Below the pieces are notes generated by a model. That model ran no database searches, was not told where the DNA came from, and was given only the letters and a program-made list of their open reading frames with translations. Below are positions 1 through 10,308 of a stretch of 64,000 nt of DNA, one piece after another (the stretch's first letter is position 1; each line of letters starts with the position of its first letter). The DNA comes from Notospermus geniculatus (taxonomy: Eukaryota; Nemertea; Pilidiophora; Heteronemertea; Lineidae), in the NCBI GenBank assembly GCA_002633025.1, contig NMRB01001018.1, forward strand, positions 85,071-149,070, in the 5' to 3' direction. Both the position numbers and the translations under genes were made by a program.

Positions 1-169
1 NNNNNNNNNNNNNNNNNNNNNNNNNNNNNNNNNNNNNNNNNNNNNNNNNNNNNNNNNNNNNNNNNNNNNNNNNNNNNNNNNNNNNNNNNNNNNNNNNNNN
101 NNNNNNNNNNNNNNNNNNNNNNNNNNNNNNNNNNNNNNNNNNNNNNNNNNNNNNNNNNNNNNNNNNNNN
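1..169. other. assembly gap (N)
   Basis: Run of N at the left edge; no sequence to interpret. Confidence 0.99.
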
Positions 170-547
170 GACCTTATAAATGTATTGCCAATAGATAGAA
201 ACACGGGCCCACTGAATCGGATTAGCATATTCTTGTATGTTTTTATTTGCTATATGATGAGAAATTCAACAATAGTATGTATTCAATTACAAATGCGTGA
301 AATGGGCCGAAATTCGGAAAAAGACGTAAAACTGTCTTTTCCAATACATGTATGATAAAATACGTAAGAATGTGTTGAAGTTCCAGCACCATTTGCGGAA
401 CTTAAGAATTGGGTTTTTGTGGTCAGTGGGATAGAAACTAACCCACAAACGCAAAAATGTTTTGTACTTGAGATGTGCATAATTAAATCTTTGTTATCTC
501 CTAGACTACTTGTAGGCCTAGTGTTTAGAAGATTTTAACCAGTGATA
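170..547. other. no recognisable feature
   Basis: AT-rich sequence up to the first TIR element. Only short open frames occur, without domain-like content. I see no gene, RNA or repeat structure here. Confidence 0.5.
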
Positions 548-822
548 GGGAGTTTAAGAAATCTAACGATAAACGTTAACTTTACGACAACGTTATTTTG
601 TGTACCGCAATATAAAATCTAGTGAATGTGTAGTACGAACAATCGAGAGGTTAAGAAACCACTCCGTTAACGATAACACTAACGCTAACGCTATTTCTGA
701 CGTACATTTGCAATGTAAAAAATAACGTAACCGTTAGTGTTACCGTTAACGGAGCGATTTCTTAACCTCACGAATAAGGTTGTCGTAAAGTTCATGTTTA
801 CCGTTTGATTTCTTAAACTCCC
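548..822. mobile_element. TA-flanked miniature TIR element (GGGAGTTT family), host of a nested copy
   Basis: Left end GGGAGTTTAAGAAATC and right end GATTTCTTAAACTCCC are inverted copies with TA directly outside both (546-547, 823-824). The subterminal ACGATAAACG/ACGACAACG blocks recur in the elements at 19105-19248 and 62621-62769, so this is a dispersed family. The TA target fits a Tc1/mariner-like origin; that assignment is inference. No coding capacity. It is interrupted by a second element at 645-772. Confidence 0.75.
645..772. mobile_element. miniature TIR element nested in the preceding one
   Basis: GAGGTTAAGAAA near the left end and TTTCTTAACCTC near the right end are inverted copies, followed inward by matching CTCCGTTAACG arms. 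It splits the host element between 'AAT' and 'AAT', consistent with a 3-base target duplication when compared with the uninterrupted relative near 19190-19215. Confidence 0.65.
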
Positions 823-1057
823 TAATAGTGGACACGACCGAAACAATAGAGAGTTGAAGAGATCATCCGGCTAAAATGATAACACTACGTTAAACGCTAT
901 TGATAATTTGTGTTAATGACGAATGAATAGTGCATAAATGTGAGTGTTACCGTTATGGATATCTGTTTTAAACCGTATCCTGTACATGTACATGTACGTA
1001 CAGTACATGGTCATTCACAACGTATAGGTTTATATCACATCCATTAGTAGATGTTGC

Positions 1058-1318
1058 TTGTATCATACGCGTGCCGGTCGCCCAGGGATCCACGTAGTGA
1101 TCGCGCTCTCCGTTGCTTAAAGCCGGTGACAGACTGGCGCGTGAGCGGCGCGTCCTGCAGGCGTTCCACTAATCAGATTCTTCGGTAGGTGTTTCGTTCC
1201 GTGTTATCCTCTCCCTGATTGGTTGAACACTTTCCGACGCGTTGCTTACGCGCCAGTCTGTCACCGCCTTAACTTCTAGCGCCGAGATCAACGCGCCAAC
1301 CACTAGGCCATAAAGGAA
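1058..1318 (-). mobile_element. SINE with 5S-rRNA-like head, interrupted
   Basis: Read on the minus strand: CCTAGTGGTTGG, then GTTAAGCAACGGAGAGCGCG and a GATCACTACGTGGATCCC-type block. These resemble the 5S rRNA internal promoter (A box AGCTAAGCAG, C box GGTTAGTACTTGGATGGG). A second copy at 1501-1622 shares the order of blocks. The copy is split by the hairpin element at 1125-1265. Assignment to the 5S-derived SINE3 class is inference; a tRNA-like origin is the alternative. Confidence 0.5.
1125..1265. mobile_element. 141-base hairpin element inside a SINE
   Basis: Arms 1125-1154 and 1236-1265 are inverted copies (27 of 30 match), starting GGTGACAGACTGGCGCGT. GCC lies directly outside both ends (1122-1124 and 1266-1268), a likely 3-base target duplication. 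The interrupted SINE sequence rejoins across it. Confidence 0.75.
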
Positions 1319-1500
1319 ATCCTCCATGGCCGGCGGGTTAAGCCGTGCTATATAGTAGCTGCAAAGGTTCAATGCACCATCTCCCCCTTCGGACAGAGAT
1401 GACTCGTCCTCGAGCCACTTAGTGCCACTTTCCGTCTCAGTGCCGAACTACACTTTCCAGATTCGACCTGGAAGGTCTGCCAGATGATGTACATGTACTA

Positions 1501-1622
1501 GTATCATATTTATGCTAGTATTGTACGCGCACCGGTCAACCAAGTAGGCCTACTGACCGTGCTCTACGTCGCTTAACTTCCAGCTCAAGAGGCTAACTTG
1601 CGGCCTACCACTACGCCATGAA
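1501..1622 (-). mobile_element. SINE fragment with 5S-rRNA-like head
   Basis: The minus strand reads GGCGTAGTGGTAGGC, then AGTTAAGCGACGTAGAGCAC, GGTCAGTA and CTTGGTTGACCGG. This is the same order as in the copy at 1058-1318 and similar to the 5S rRNA A and C boxes. No long tail or target duplication is clear. Confidence 0.5.
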
Positions 1623-1867
1623 GGTGCCCACAGGTCGACATTGCGTCTTGAAGCAACTCGACGGATCCGTCGCAGGTCAACATCTCAGCGATTGAGAGGA
1701 ACTCGGAGCAACTGGCAGTTACACGTCGAACACGCTCATGATGGATCCGGCAGTTGCTTGGAGACGCAAGCGCGCTCAGGTCGACAAAATTGGCAACTGA
1801 TCTGAGTCACTCCGAGTTGCTTCCATCACCGGAAAGCTATTATAGTTGTCGCGAGAGGCCACCTTAA

Positions 1868-2015
1868 AGCGGGTGATCCACTGTTGCGATTTTGGCTTGA
1901 GACGGGGTTGCGATCCCTTACGATCACCTTATAAGGACTTCCAATTGCCATATAAGGTGATCGCAAGGGATCGCAACCCCGTCTCAAGCCAAAATCGCAA
2001 CAGTGGATCACCCGC
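1868..2015. mobile_element. 148-base near-perfect hairpin element at TTAA
   Basis: Two arms of about 65 bases (from 1869 and ending 2015) with one visible mismatch surround a loop of about 17 bases. TTAA lies directly outside each end (1864-1867, 2016-2019). The paralogous sequence at 40640-40660 lacks the hairpin and has a single TTA at the join, so it acts as an empty site. The TTAA target suggests a piggyBac-like or Kolobok-like mobiliser (inference). Confidence 0.8.
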
Positions 2016-2284
2016 TTAAAGGAGCTGGACGTCCAAGTTGTAAACACTCACTCACTGCTTCTCTATCCACGCGACGCCTGCGGTGCTGCCACCTATTGTC
2101 GGTGATATGTACTGACGTGAATATCGTGAGTGAGTTGCATCGGACCGGGAACCAGTCTAACGATCACGGGGCGCTACTGGTGCTGCCACCTGCACGAAGG
2201 AATAAAACTAGTTTGCCGACCATGTTTGTAAACAAACCAGCTTGTTTACAACTTCGGCGTCTGACTCCTTTAACTCCTCCATGA
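2016..2284. repeat. dispersed repeat, pair of 40646-40908
   Basis: About 260 bases match the block at 40646-40908 in the same orientation with only a few differences. Both start at GGAGCTGGA and diverge at CTCCTT(C/T)AA. The open frame across both copies has no recognised domain. Probably a transposon fragment. Confidence 0.7.
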
Positions 2285-2752
2285 CCGGTGGGTCAAGTAG
2301 CCGTAGCCATTGTTACAACAGAAGGCGCTCATATACCTCGCACCTATCTGTTATGCCGTGCTCACAGGATTGTGGGTAATCAAGATGGCGTCGGGTAAAC
2401 TACTTTCTTGGCTGATCATGTGACCCCTCGATCCCTGTAGTTTCTAGGATCAAAATACCTATAAACCTCGCTTATTGTGAGATTTGCTACTTGCTACGCA
2501 ATTATTTACAAAAAATCTGTAAATACTTTTGCATTAAACAAAGAATGTTAAGCTAATAACTTGGATTTATTTTTCGGCCAAGATTCCTATGCTGTGATGA
2601 GGTCGCGGACGTACACCAGATCTGGCCGATGTGATGCATTCCACAGCTACACAGGTCTGTGCATAATCAGTCTCGCGCAGCCTGTGTGGACACAATCAAG
2701 CCGTAGTTGCAAGGAGTTCAGTGCATTGCTATTGTATCGAATGTCCCAAATC
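2285..2752. other. no gene recognised
   Basis: Intergenic sequence with one ATGGCGTCGG preceded by AATCAAG and followed by GTAAAC at about 2384-2400. It could be a tiny first exon plus donor, but no supporting downstream exon was found. Otherwise nothing. Confidence 0.4.
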
Positions 2753-3766
2753 TCAGATCTGGGTCGAGCACGGATCGCTGTACAATGACAACGATCCGTG
2801 CTTGAGTTTAAAGAAGTGTACAACACGTTCGTAATTTTTTCGATAGGAATACTTTTTCTCAATGGTAAATAATGACCCATCTACACCAAGCCGCAACTTT
2901 GAACACGAAATCCATTTAAGGCTATGTTTTTGAGGTAAATGTAAGCGAAATTCCTGAAATGACGATTTCTTGTGCTTCCGTCTTTGGCCGACAGGATGTC
3001 GCGGTTTGTACATGTAGAATATCTTTACAATGCGAACAAGCGGATGTGAGTAGAAACTTTTGTAACCACTTAACAGAAGAATTTGTATGTTCGGGTACCA
3101 TCTCGAAGATGTCATTCCATCGTTAATCGTTGCTGGAAACATTACCATTCCTTCTTTTAATAACCCGAGTTTGTTCCCCAAAAGTCGGAAAAATCGTAAT
3201 CGAACGGGATTTGTTCTCCGTTCGAACAGAATGACGTCACCGTTTAACGTGACGCCATTTTTAGTTTTCATTCCCATGTTAAAGGGGATCCATTTTTCTA
3301 ACTGAATAAACAGCTCCGAATTGTTGTCTGTTCTATTGTACCTGTAACAGCGGCCAAGACGTATATAGCCTGATAAGATACAACATGTGATAGCGACCCC
3401 GCCTCCTAGGTCTGGAGAGCAGTAGCGAATGACTGGCCGCCCGCTGCAAGGGTTATTACCCGTCTGTCGAATCATTCCAGAGAAATTTCCTTTATATACG
3501 TCATACAAAATGTATTCAATACGATATCCAGTTTTGGGTCTATCACTCTTCGGAGACCGGAACATAATATAGTGCTTGTACATTTTGGATTCGGGATTCC
3601 TGGCTCCTTCAAGAATTAAGGAGCTGTTATGAGTAAGTGAAAATATCTTTTCCGAAAAAACAATCTTGAACACCATGACTCGAAAAGTACCGGTAGGTGA
3701 GTTACGAGGTATTATTACTTTTATCAGATTTCCAGCTTTATCGTCATAGAACCACTTATCTGTCAT
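2753..3766 (-). CDS. single-exon orphan protein, 337 residues
   Basis: The longest uninterrupted frame in the left 40 kb. The first ATG is at 3764-3766 (context GACATGA); the frame is also open upstream but only from non-ATG codons. The protein is basic and mixed alpha/beta-looking. It has a small cluster of aromatic residues near the start (KWFYDD, residues 4-9) and a C-rich middle (CSPDLGGG..CC, ..GRCYRYN). A segment NGVTLNGDVILFERR is loosely reminiscent of beta-barrel DNA-binding folds, but I do not recognise a family. The C-terminal third is strongly basic (QRRKHKK). There is no signal peptide and no clear membrane helix. No introns are needed and no neighbouring gene exists; a miniature element fragment lies about 100 bases upstream. 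It could be a lineage-specific gene, a domesticated transposon gene or a retrocopy. An intact frame of this length in otherwise stop-rich DNA argues for recent or present selection. Confidence 0.5.
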   Translation of the reverse strand: MTDKWFYDDKAGNLIKVIIPRNSPTGTFRVMVFKIVFSEKIFSLTHNSSLILEGARNPESKMYKHYIMFRSPKSDRPKTGYRIEYILYDVYKGNFSGMIRQTGNNPCSGRPVIRYCSPDLGGGVAITCCILSGYIRLGRCYRYNRTDNNSELFIQLEKWIPFNMGMKTKNGVTLNGDVILFERRTNPVRLRFFRLLGNKLGLLKEGMVMFPATINDGMTSSRWYPNIQILLLSGYKSFYSHPLVRIVKIFYMYKPRHPVGQRRKHKKSSFQEFRLHLPQKHSLKWISCSKLRLGVDGSLFTIEKKYSYRKNYERVVHFFKLKHGSLSLYSDPCSTQI

Positions 3767-3861
3767 GTCTGACTCGAGCCATGGTTCGATCTGTATGTGT
3801 TGGGCTTTCGAATACACTAAAGGACGAACGTTTGACTTGGACTAAAAAGACAGCAAGGACA

Positions 3862-4018
3862 TTAAAGCTGCACTGTATTCAATTCAGGAAGTGTTTACGT
3901 CCGCTGACGTCAGTGGCATGTAAATTGTACTGTGCTCTATCTGAATACATTTTAGAGCTCTGCCTGCAGTTTTTTCAGTGGGTGTTGAAAATTAGGCCTT
4001 GATTCTTTGAAGTACGTA
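3862..4018 (+). mobile_element. TTAA-flanked element, left part only
   Basis: Starts TTAAAGCTGCACTGTATTCA and matches the left two thirds of the complete family members at 26242-26478 and 47481-47936. The right end (CAGAGGGGCTTTAA) is missing. Confidence 0.65.
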
Positions 4019-4045
4019 TCAGGCAAGCATTTTTGGGCTGTATGC

Positions 4046-4190
4046 ATGCGGTATCCCTCCCCTGGTGGCGATTTTGGGGAACAACGTGGGAAGACTGGTG
4101 TCCTGTCCAACCCATACTTAGCCAGTGGTAATACCTACATGTACGCTAGGCTGATACTATGTCGAAAGCTTAGCTGAAAAAATGACACCG
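4046..4190 (+). repeat. dispersed repeat, pair of 62464-62580
   Basis: Shared blocks TATCCCTCCCCTGG, AGACTGGTGTCCTGTCCAAC and CTGATACTATGTCGAAA occur in the same order at 62464-62580. No inverted ends seen; identity unknown. Confidence 0.6.
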
Positions 4191-4280
4191 GCATGCTCTG
4201 TTATAGCGTGACTAACTCTTCATCAACTAAGGTACATGTTCATGCTTCAAGTTATTCTTTTATTTGCTGCAACTGTCTCA

Positions 4281-5176
4281 ATGGGGTCATATGAATAAAA
4301 ATTAGCATTTGCTTCCAAGCAAATACTTCAAGCAGGAGCAGCATTTGCTGAAAGGAAAAGATTGTGCTTGTTTTCGTATGAATAAAGTGGACATTCTACT
4401 GCCAATGCTTTGCTGGGAAGTTTCAAGGAAGTACTTGAAGGTCACATCCCGATGTCGTTTTTCCTATGAATGGTCTGCGTTGTGAACCTGATGGTGGTCT
4501 ATTTCATCGTGTGGTTTTGGCATTGTTCGGTGGGGTCAAGCGGGTTATGTTTTGACTGCGCTGAGGACCCTTTTTGCGTATCGTGTGCACGAACTGGGAT
4601 TCTCACATTTTGATCGACTGCTGGCTGAAAGATGTCCGCGGAAATAAAGTTTTTTTGCAAAATTTGTAAATAGTTTTTTTCTGATTAATAAACGTTTTTT
4701 CTGCAACATAAAGTTATTTCCCCAGAATGTTGGGACGAGGAAATTAAAGTTTTTTCGCGGAGTTAGATTTTCGCCGAATTTAAAATTCCGTGTGATAAAC
4801 TCAGAGAAAAATAAGGCAAAGGGTAAGGCAGATGTGCTAAGAACAGGAAATTGACCAATCAATCGGAAGAAGTGGGAACAGAGGCTGTTGTCGTTGATAA
4901 AGACCATTTGCTTAAATTTCCAAGCCACGTCTGGGGCAACCTTGAAAATTCGAAGGATTTCCTACCTAGTAAAAAGCATATGCTCTACTTTATTCATACG
5001 GACAAAAGGCTTTACTTAATTTCGAAGCAAACACAAGATGCTAAAAAGCATTTGCTTTATATGAAGGAAAACCTAAATTTTCCTAGCATTTCCTGCAGTT
5101 TTATTCATACAGGTACAAGTAAATGCTTAAAAATCGGTAGTTAAAGCAAATGCTAGTTTTTATTCATATGACCCAA
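4281..5176. mobile_element. TIR element of about 0.9 kb
   Basis: The left end ATGGGGTCATATGAATAAAA and its inverted copy at the right end (5143-5177) share about 30 bases. The interior carries many AGCAAATGCT-type words. Related fragments lie at 9300-9533 and 23561-23650. The open frames inside have no recognised transposase motif, so it is probably non-autonomous. Confidence 0.6.
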
Positions 5177-5182
5177 TGTCTA

Positions 5183-5380
5183 ATGGGGAGCACCAGTTGG
5201 TCACATGATCACTTATAGAGCAGAGGTGACACCTATAGAGGCTCACTGTTCGAGAGATGCGGTTCACCAAGCACGGCCAATCACACCTTGAATCGTCATG
5301 AATAATAGGTGGCATCTGTGTACTGTCAGTTCAAACCCACGCGTATATTCTCGCGTGGTCTGCGTGATCGGTGTTCCCTA
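5183..5380 (+). mobile_element. 198-base miniature element (ATGGGGAGCACC family)
   Basis: Same unit as 23654-23851 and 47497-47703. Ends ATGGGGAGCACC and GGTGTTCCCTAT are imperfect inverted copies. It includes an internal ACGCGTATATTCTCGCGTGG palindrome-like word. Confidence 0.7.
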
Positions 5381-5599
5381 TTGGTAACTTAGATCATTTA
5401 AATAGATAGATTGAACAGTCTTGTCGAGCATGCATTCAAACGTCCGGATACACCAGATCATGATCAACCTCGCCACCATGAATTAGCGCTCTGGTGTACG
5501 GTGTATATTGATCGAGTCTGTAAACTTGTAAACGAGGTTGCCTAAAGGTCAAAGGTTACGTCGGCTGCCACGAGATAGAAAGCCTATTGTGATATACTC

Positions 5600-5812
5600 T
5601 AAACTCCCACTTACCTGTCCCATTCCTGAACTCGAAAAAAGTGACCAAATCCTAAGTTGAAGATATCGCACTCTGTCATTCCAGGCTCGGGAGTGGGACA
5701 AGTAAGTGGACAGGACATTACTGTTTCTGACCATACCCCCACCCCATTATCTTCAGCTTTGGATTTAGTCATTTTTTCCGAGTTCAGGAATGGGGCAGGT
5801 AAGTGGGAGTTA
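5600..5812. mobile_element. foldback element with arms of about 52 bases
   Basis: TAAACTCCCACTTACCTGTC (left) and GACAGGTAAGTGGGAGTTA (right; one base differs) begin inverted arms that extend about 52 bases inward. A second copy is at 24072-24271 and a half copy at 61254-61300. Internal smaller repeats of the same arm lie near 5690-5716. Confidence 0.75.
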
Positions 5813-6453
5813 GATTATTTCCACCCCAGGTTCGATGGGCGAATCATTTTTGTAGGAAACATACTTTTCTCTGGTACATGCTACAGCCGATCTGCCTAAA
5901 TGTTTCTTCTTCTTCAATACACGTTCCTCTCCTCCGACTTAGTTGACAATCATTAAAATCTTCCTTCCTGCACACATTGAACATTTGACAGTTTCCTGTG
6001 GTCATCACGCAGGAAACAGCGCACATCAGAAAACGAGTTGTGGCAAAATGGTATAAATCAGGACGGGAAAGGGCCCTGCTGTCTGTCAGAAAACTATAAA
6101 AGGCATATGTATTCATTTCGTAGACATTCCGTCGAGGTAAGCTTATAGCCCGAAAAGTTGAAATTTGCTATGAAAGGGGCACTGTATCCTTCCCTATCCT
6201 TCGCTAAACATACCCACGTTAAGGGAGACCTCTATTGGCAATGTTGTTAAACTACTGCTTATCAACCTCGCCCCATGTAAAGTAAGTCTCGTTCCTAGGG
6301 TATCCACGTATGCATTGTATTGTGATCATACATTCTCCAACAGTGAGGCAACAGGCAAAACTACTGTATTGGAGAATGACGCATTGTAACACCATCAGAT
6401 TGAGCAAGTCGGTCGACGGGTGACGGCGAATATCCCTGGCTCATACAGCCATC

Positions 6454-6516
6454 TACATGTTCATGTACGTACATGTACATGTACATGTACATATACATAA
6501 GTACATGTACGTAAGT
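6454..6516. repeat. ACATGT-type microsatellite
   Basis: Imperfect run of TACATG/ACATGT units. The copy-2 block lacks this run (near 24890). Confidence 0.85.
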
Positions 6517-6740
6517 ATGGTAATAATGAAAATGGTAACCATAATAATAATTTATTACTTGATATAGTTCCGCTATTAGATCGGTCATGAGCGCTACTTT
6601 ACAGAACTGTAAAAGACATTTTAATAATATGACATTTGAACAGTAAGACTTTTGAACAATAAAACATTTGAGATCAGACATTTGGAGGGTTAAACATACG
6701 AAGGTGTAAACGTAAGGATGCATGGTAAGAGAAAAATCAA

Positions 6741-7068
6741 ATCTAAACAAGCCTGGTGGCGACAGTGTTCACAAGGTGACTTCAGGGGTGGCACTCAGCC
6801 TCATTCCCCCAGACTTCAGCAGCCGTGTATTGGCATATAAACACACATGATGGCGGATACACAAGAACCAGTGATTTCAAACAAGCCTGGCGGCGACAGT
6901 GTTCACAAGGTGACTTCAGGGGTGCACTCAACCTCATTCCCCAGACTTCAGCAGCCGTGTATTGGCATATAAACACACATGATGGCGGATACACAACAAC
7001 CAGTGATTTCAAACAAGCCTGGTGGCGACAGTGTTCACAAGGTGACTTCAGGGGTGGCACTCAGCCTC
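6741..7068 (+). repeat. tandem repeat, about 2.5 units of 132-134 bases
   Basis: AACAAGCCTGG(T/C)GGCGACAG begins units at about 6747, 6881 and 7013. Each unit contains TTCACAAGGTGACTTCAGGG and AAACACACATGATGGCGG. Absent from the copy-2 block, so it expanded or inserted in one copy only. Confidence 0.85.
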
Positions 7069-7100
7069 ATTCCAAGGCAAAATTGTTAGGAATGGTTCAT

Positions 7101-7200
7101 TCCCATTTCGCCAAATTGCATTTCGCCAAATTCCCAATTCGCCAAAAAAAGTTCCATTTCGCCTAATCCCATTTCGCCAAATTCCCATTTGGCCAAATTC
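7101..7200 (+). repeat. minisatellite, about 17-base unit
   Basis: Roughly six degenerate copies of CCCATTTCGCCAAATT in tandem, directly after the 133-base array. Confidence 0.85.
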
Positions 7201-7390
7201 TAATATAAAACCAACATCGTATTTCGCAATCTTCTAAGGACTTTATCGTTCAGAAACCGATATACCCTCTAAAATCCACCCCAATAAACCTCTGAAAAAA
7301 ATTCACAGCATTTCTGAGTGTTCGAAAATTCTCACACAAATAAAGGAACCATGCTAGGAAATGACTGAACGCCAAATTTCAAACCTGTCG

Positions 7391-7433
7391 CTCCTTCAAC
7401 ACATGAGATATTATATCTCATGTGTTGAAGGAG
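7391..7433. repeat. perfect 43-base palindrome
   Basis: Two 21-base arms, beginning CTCCTTCAACACATGAGATA, with a one-base spacer and no mismatch. No flanking duplication seen. Confidence 0.9.
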
Positions 7434-8096
7434 AAAATATTGCCAGACATACTCTATAGAGACTTGCCAGACAGTGGTCACCTTGAGAACCAGTCATGCG
7501 ATCTGGTCCTGTCAGCCAAGATGTCTGAATAGAGAATCAAACGCCGCCATCTTGAATCTATTACAGCACTCACATCGGGAATTTATTGCCTATAAGAGCA
7601 TATTTGCCCAACTGCTGCGGCTTTGCTGCCTTTGAATAGCATTTAGAACACGGTCAACTGTAAATCTAGGCTCACCTAGGGATGTAATATAAAACTAAAC
7701 TACGAAATTTGTAATTTTGAAACTGTGAATTTCGTGGGCCGCGAAATTGTACTTAGTGTCATTTTTGACTAACGTGACCAATTCCCTTTAATGGATGAAC
7801 TATTTCACATCAGGATAAAGGCATGTGACGAAAAATTCGACTGATAATAAAGACCTCTCCTCTGACATGCCAAAAACACACCCTTTTCTCAGCATATACC
7901 GGGTACGCAACCGACTGAAGATTTCCTGAACATCTTTTAATATACATACTGATACTCTAATGCGAGAAAATCGATCTTTGATATTGATCATAATGTTGAT
8001 TTGCTTGGTTGTTATTGTGGTGATATGTATCTTCATGAATAAAAAGTATTTTCTTAAGTTTTGTAAATTCTGCAGAATTCGCGAGTTAAGTATTAA

Positions 8097-8294
8097 AGGG
8101 TCCCTATAGGCAGCTAGCTATTAGGCTCATATCAGTGTGGTCACTTCATCACAGGTGGCGCTAGCAACTGAAAATCTACAGATTTTGGCTCAAATGTTGG
8201 TGTTTAGTGTATTCTACTTGGTGGAGGGTCACTATTTTTTCCCTATGAACGTTACTCAGATTGGCGTTTCCCCATCTGCAGATAAATTGCCTTA
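8097..8294 (+). mobile_element. miniature element (TTAAAGGG..CAGCTAGCTATTAGG family), left part
   Basis: Matches the left part of the complete member at 17174-17392 and of those at 37197 and 46245. The right part is displaced by the element at 8295-8425. Confidence 0.65.
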
Positions 8295-8425
8295 AGGCTG
8301 ATTCATACTCCGTCCGGATTTTGCGCCGACTATGATCAATTTCACTGCGTGTGCACATTCACGTCGTGGAAACCTGCGATCAGTTTCATGCGCTTGACGG
8401 TCCGCAAGCGAGTATGAATCAGCCC
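8295..8425 (+). mobile_element. PIF/Harbinger-like miniature element with TTA duplication
   Basis: TTA (8292-8294), AGGCTGATTCATACTC ... GAGTATGAATCAGCCC, TTA (8426-8428). Near-identical copies lie at 17954-18083 (opposite strand) and 19562-19694. The 3-base TTA duplication is typical of PIF/Harbinger (family knowledge); no transposase is present. Confidence 0.8.
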
Positions 8426-8843
8426 TTACAAGACTTGCCAATGCAAAATCCTATAGGCCTACTCAAATGGGCTCACAGCACTGCTCTGAGTGATGGCTTA
8501 CCGCCAGTGAGTGTTGCTTGTATAGAGGCTTCCCACATGACGTCACGAGCCACGTGATCCGCCATCTTGGAGTACAAACACAGTACACTCTTAGCTTGAT
8601 GTCCTATGGTTTGTCCATGTTTTGTCCGAAATAATGGTGAATTCTTCCTTTGTCATTTGACTGACAATATTCCATACATGTCGATAAATAAATATTTCAT
8701 CGGAATGTCACGAAATAATAATCAAATAATCAGTACAATGCGTAAACGCAGCTGCCGATTTCAATGTTTACACTTTTGACTCGGGCCGCCATATGAGCTG
8801 ACGCGGTCAGTGATGTCTTCTGGACGTCATCTCCGTGGCAATA

Positions 8844-9160
8844 GAGAGGATGCGCAGCTTTCCGACTCCGACTTCAACTACGAGAAGGAATTGCAGTCCG
8901 CTATGGACGTCCTTCATAAAAACGATGTGATAGAAGTGTTCAATTCGTCAAACACCATAAATTGAAGGCAGACAAAATTGGCCTTATAAATCGGAAGTGC
9001 GGATAAATAATGAATATTGAAGTTGTTATCCTAGTCGTTACGACTTTGAGACACGACTATGACGACTACGATATTTGCGACTTACGCGCACTTCTGATTA
9101 CGAGTCAAAATTATTCTGCCACAAAGTTATGGTATTTTACGATTTGCAAACGTAGTGTGA
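8844..9160 (+). mobile_element. TA-flanked element (GAGAGGATGCGCAG family), right end lost
   Basis: Starts after TA with GAGAGGATGCGCAGC, as in 12529-13047, then TTTCCGACTCCGACTTCAAC as in 31058-31450. No inverted right end found before about 9270. Confidence 0.6.
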
Positions 9161-9299
9161 GCATGAAGCCACAACGTCACAACAGTGTGACGTTGACGTT
9201 CCGTACAATGTCACAGTGGAGAAGTGGATACGGTCGCAGTGCCACCCCGATGATAGAAACAAAATAGCTACAACCCCATTACTATTTACTTTGTTCCTT

Positions 9300-9533
9300 T
9301 CTAGCAAATGCTAGAATATTATATGCATAATACTGAGCAATTGCTCCAACTGTAGAACCTTTAGTAAACAAGCAAATGCTTGTCAAGTAAGCATTTTCTT
9401 TGAAGAAGTAGTAAAAGATTATGCATATGAAACCAAGTAATTGCTTTTACTTTTACTTTTGGCTTCAAGCAACTGCTTTTACTTTTTGCTTTTGCTAGAA
9501 GTTAATGCTTCATTTTTTCGCATACGGCCCAAT
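9300..9533. repeat. fragment related to the 4281-5176 element
   Basis: Rich in AGCAAATGCT/TAATTGCTTTTACTTTT words and ends CATACGGCCCAATGTC, like the right end of 4281-5176. Confidence 0.45.
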
Positions 9534-10308
9534 GTCGCCACAAAAGGCACATACCGGTGCTGTTCATTGTACATGTAGAAGTGGTATTATTTTACTCAGC
9601 TGCAGCTGAACCTGTGCATGTATACGATATCGCAATGCGGCGACAGTTGCGTTTTAATCAAAGAAATACATGTAAGATATGAAATTGGTAGAATATATAA
9701 TTTTTGCAATGCTACATTAACAATAGTGGAAGTAATGAAAGGATTGCGTGCTGGGGAAGACGGGGCATTATTAGATATGTCGATTCCAGCTGTTTTCAAC
9801 AAGTTTACCACGGGCCTAATCAGTATTTTTGAATTTTAAAAATGACCTGTCATCTTATTTTTGACGGAATTTGCTGCTGAAAAATTAAACCATGCTTTCT
9901 TGTCAATTTCAACTGATGATAATTGACTTTTTTTATGATTAGAACTTAATAGGCTTTTCATGCAGAGTTGGGTTAATGAGGAACCGGCGGAACTAATCCG
10001 TGACGTGGCGCTGACGAACAACTCAGTTAAAACTATGACGTATTAAGCCAACGTTATCATGGTTATTTGCCATTTAATTCTACACCCTACTTTAGCCCTA
10101 AATATACCTGAAGTAGTCTGATATGCCTGCTCAGAATAAGAGTTAGTTAGTATTTGTTATAAAAAAACAGCGTTTTCGGTGATTTTGATGGTTTTGAGGC
10201 AAAATTTGACATATATGTCGTTTCTGTGTTACCGTGATGTCATACAATGTTTAAAATATAGCTATCTGAATAAGAGGTACCATATTTCTATCTATTCGTA
10301 ATACATTA

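Noticed and set aside
3767-3817. Seventeen extra N-terminal codons on the orphan ORF
   Set aside because: They begin at GTG; the first ATG is at 3764-3766.
6361-6750. 129-codon minus-strand frame with a Met/Tyr-rich stretch
   Set aside because: The rich stretch is a translation of the ACATGT microsatellite.
6782-7166. Plus and minus frames through the 133-base array as a repeat protein
   Set aside because: Both strands are open because unit lengths of 132-134 preserve few stops; no start, splice or domain evidence.
7101-7200. CRISPR-like spaced repeats
   Set aside because: The 17-base units are directly tandem and degenerate, without unique spacers; eukaryotic minisatellite.
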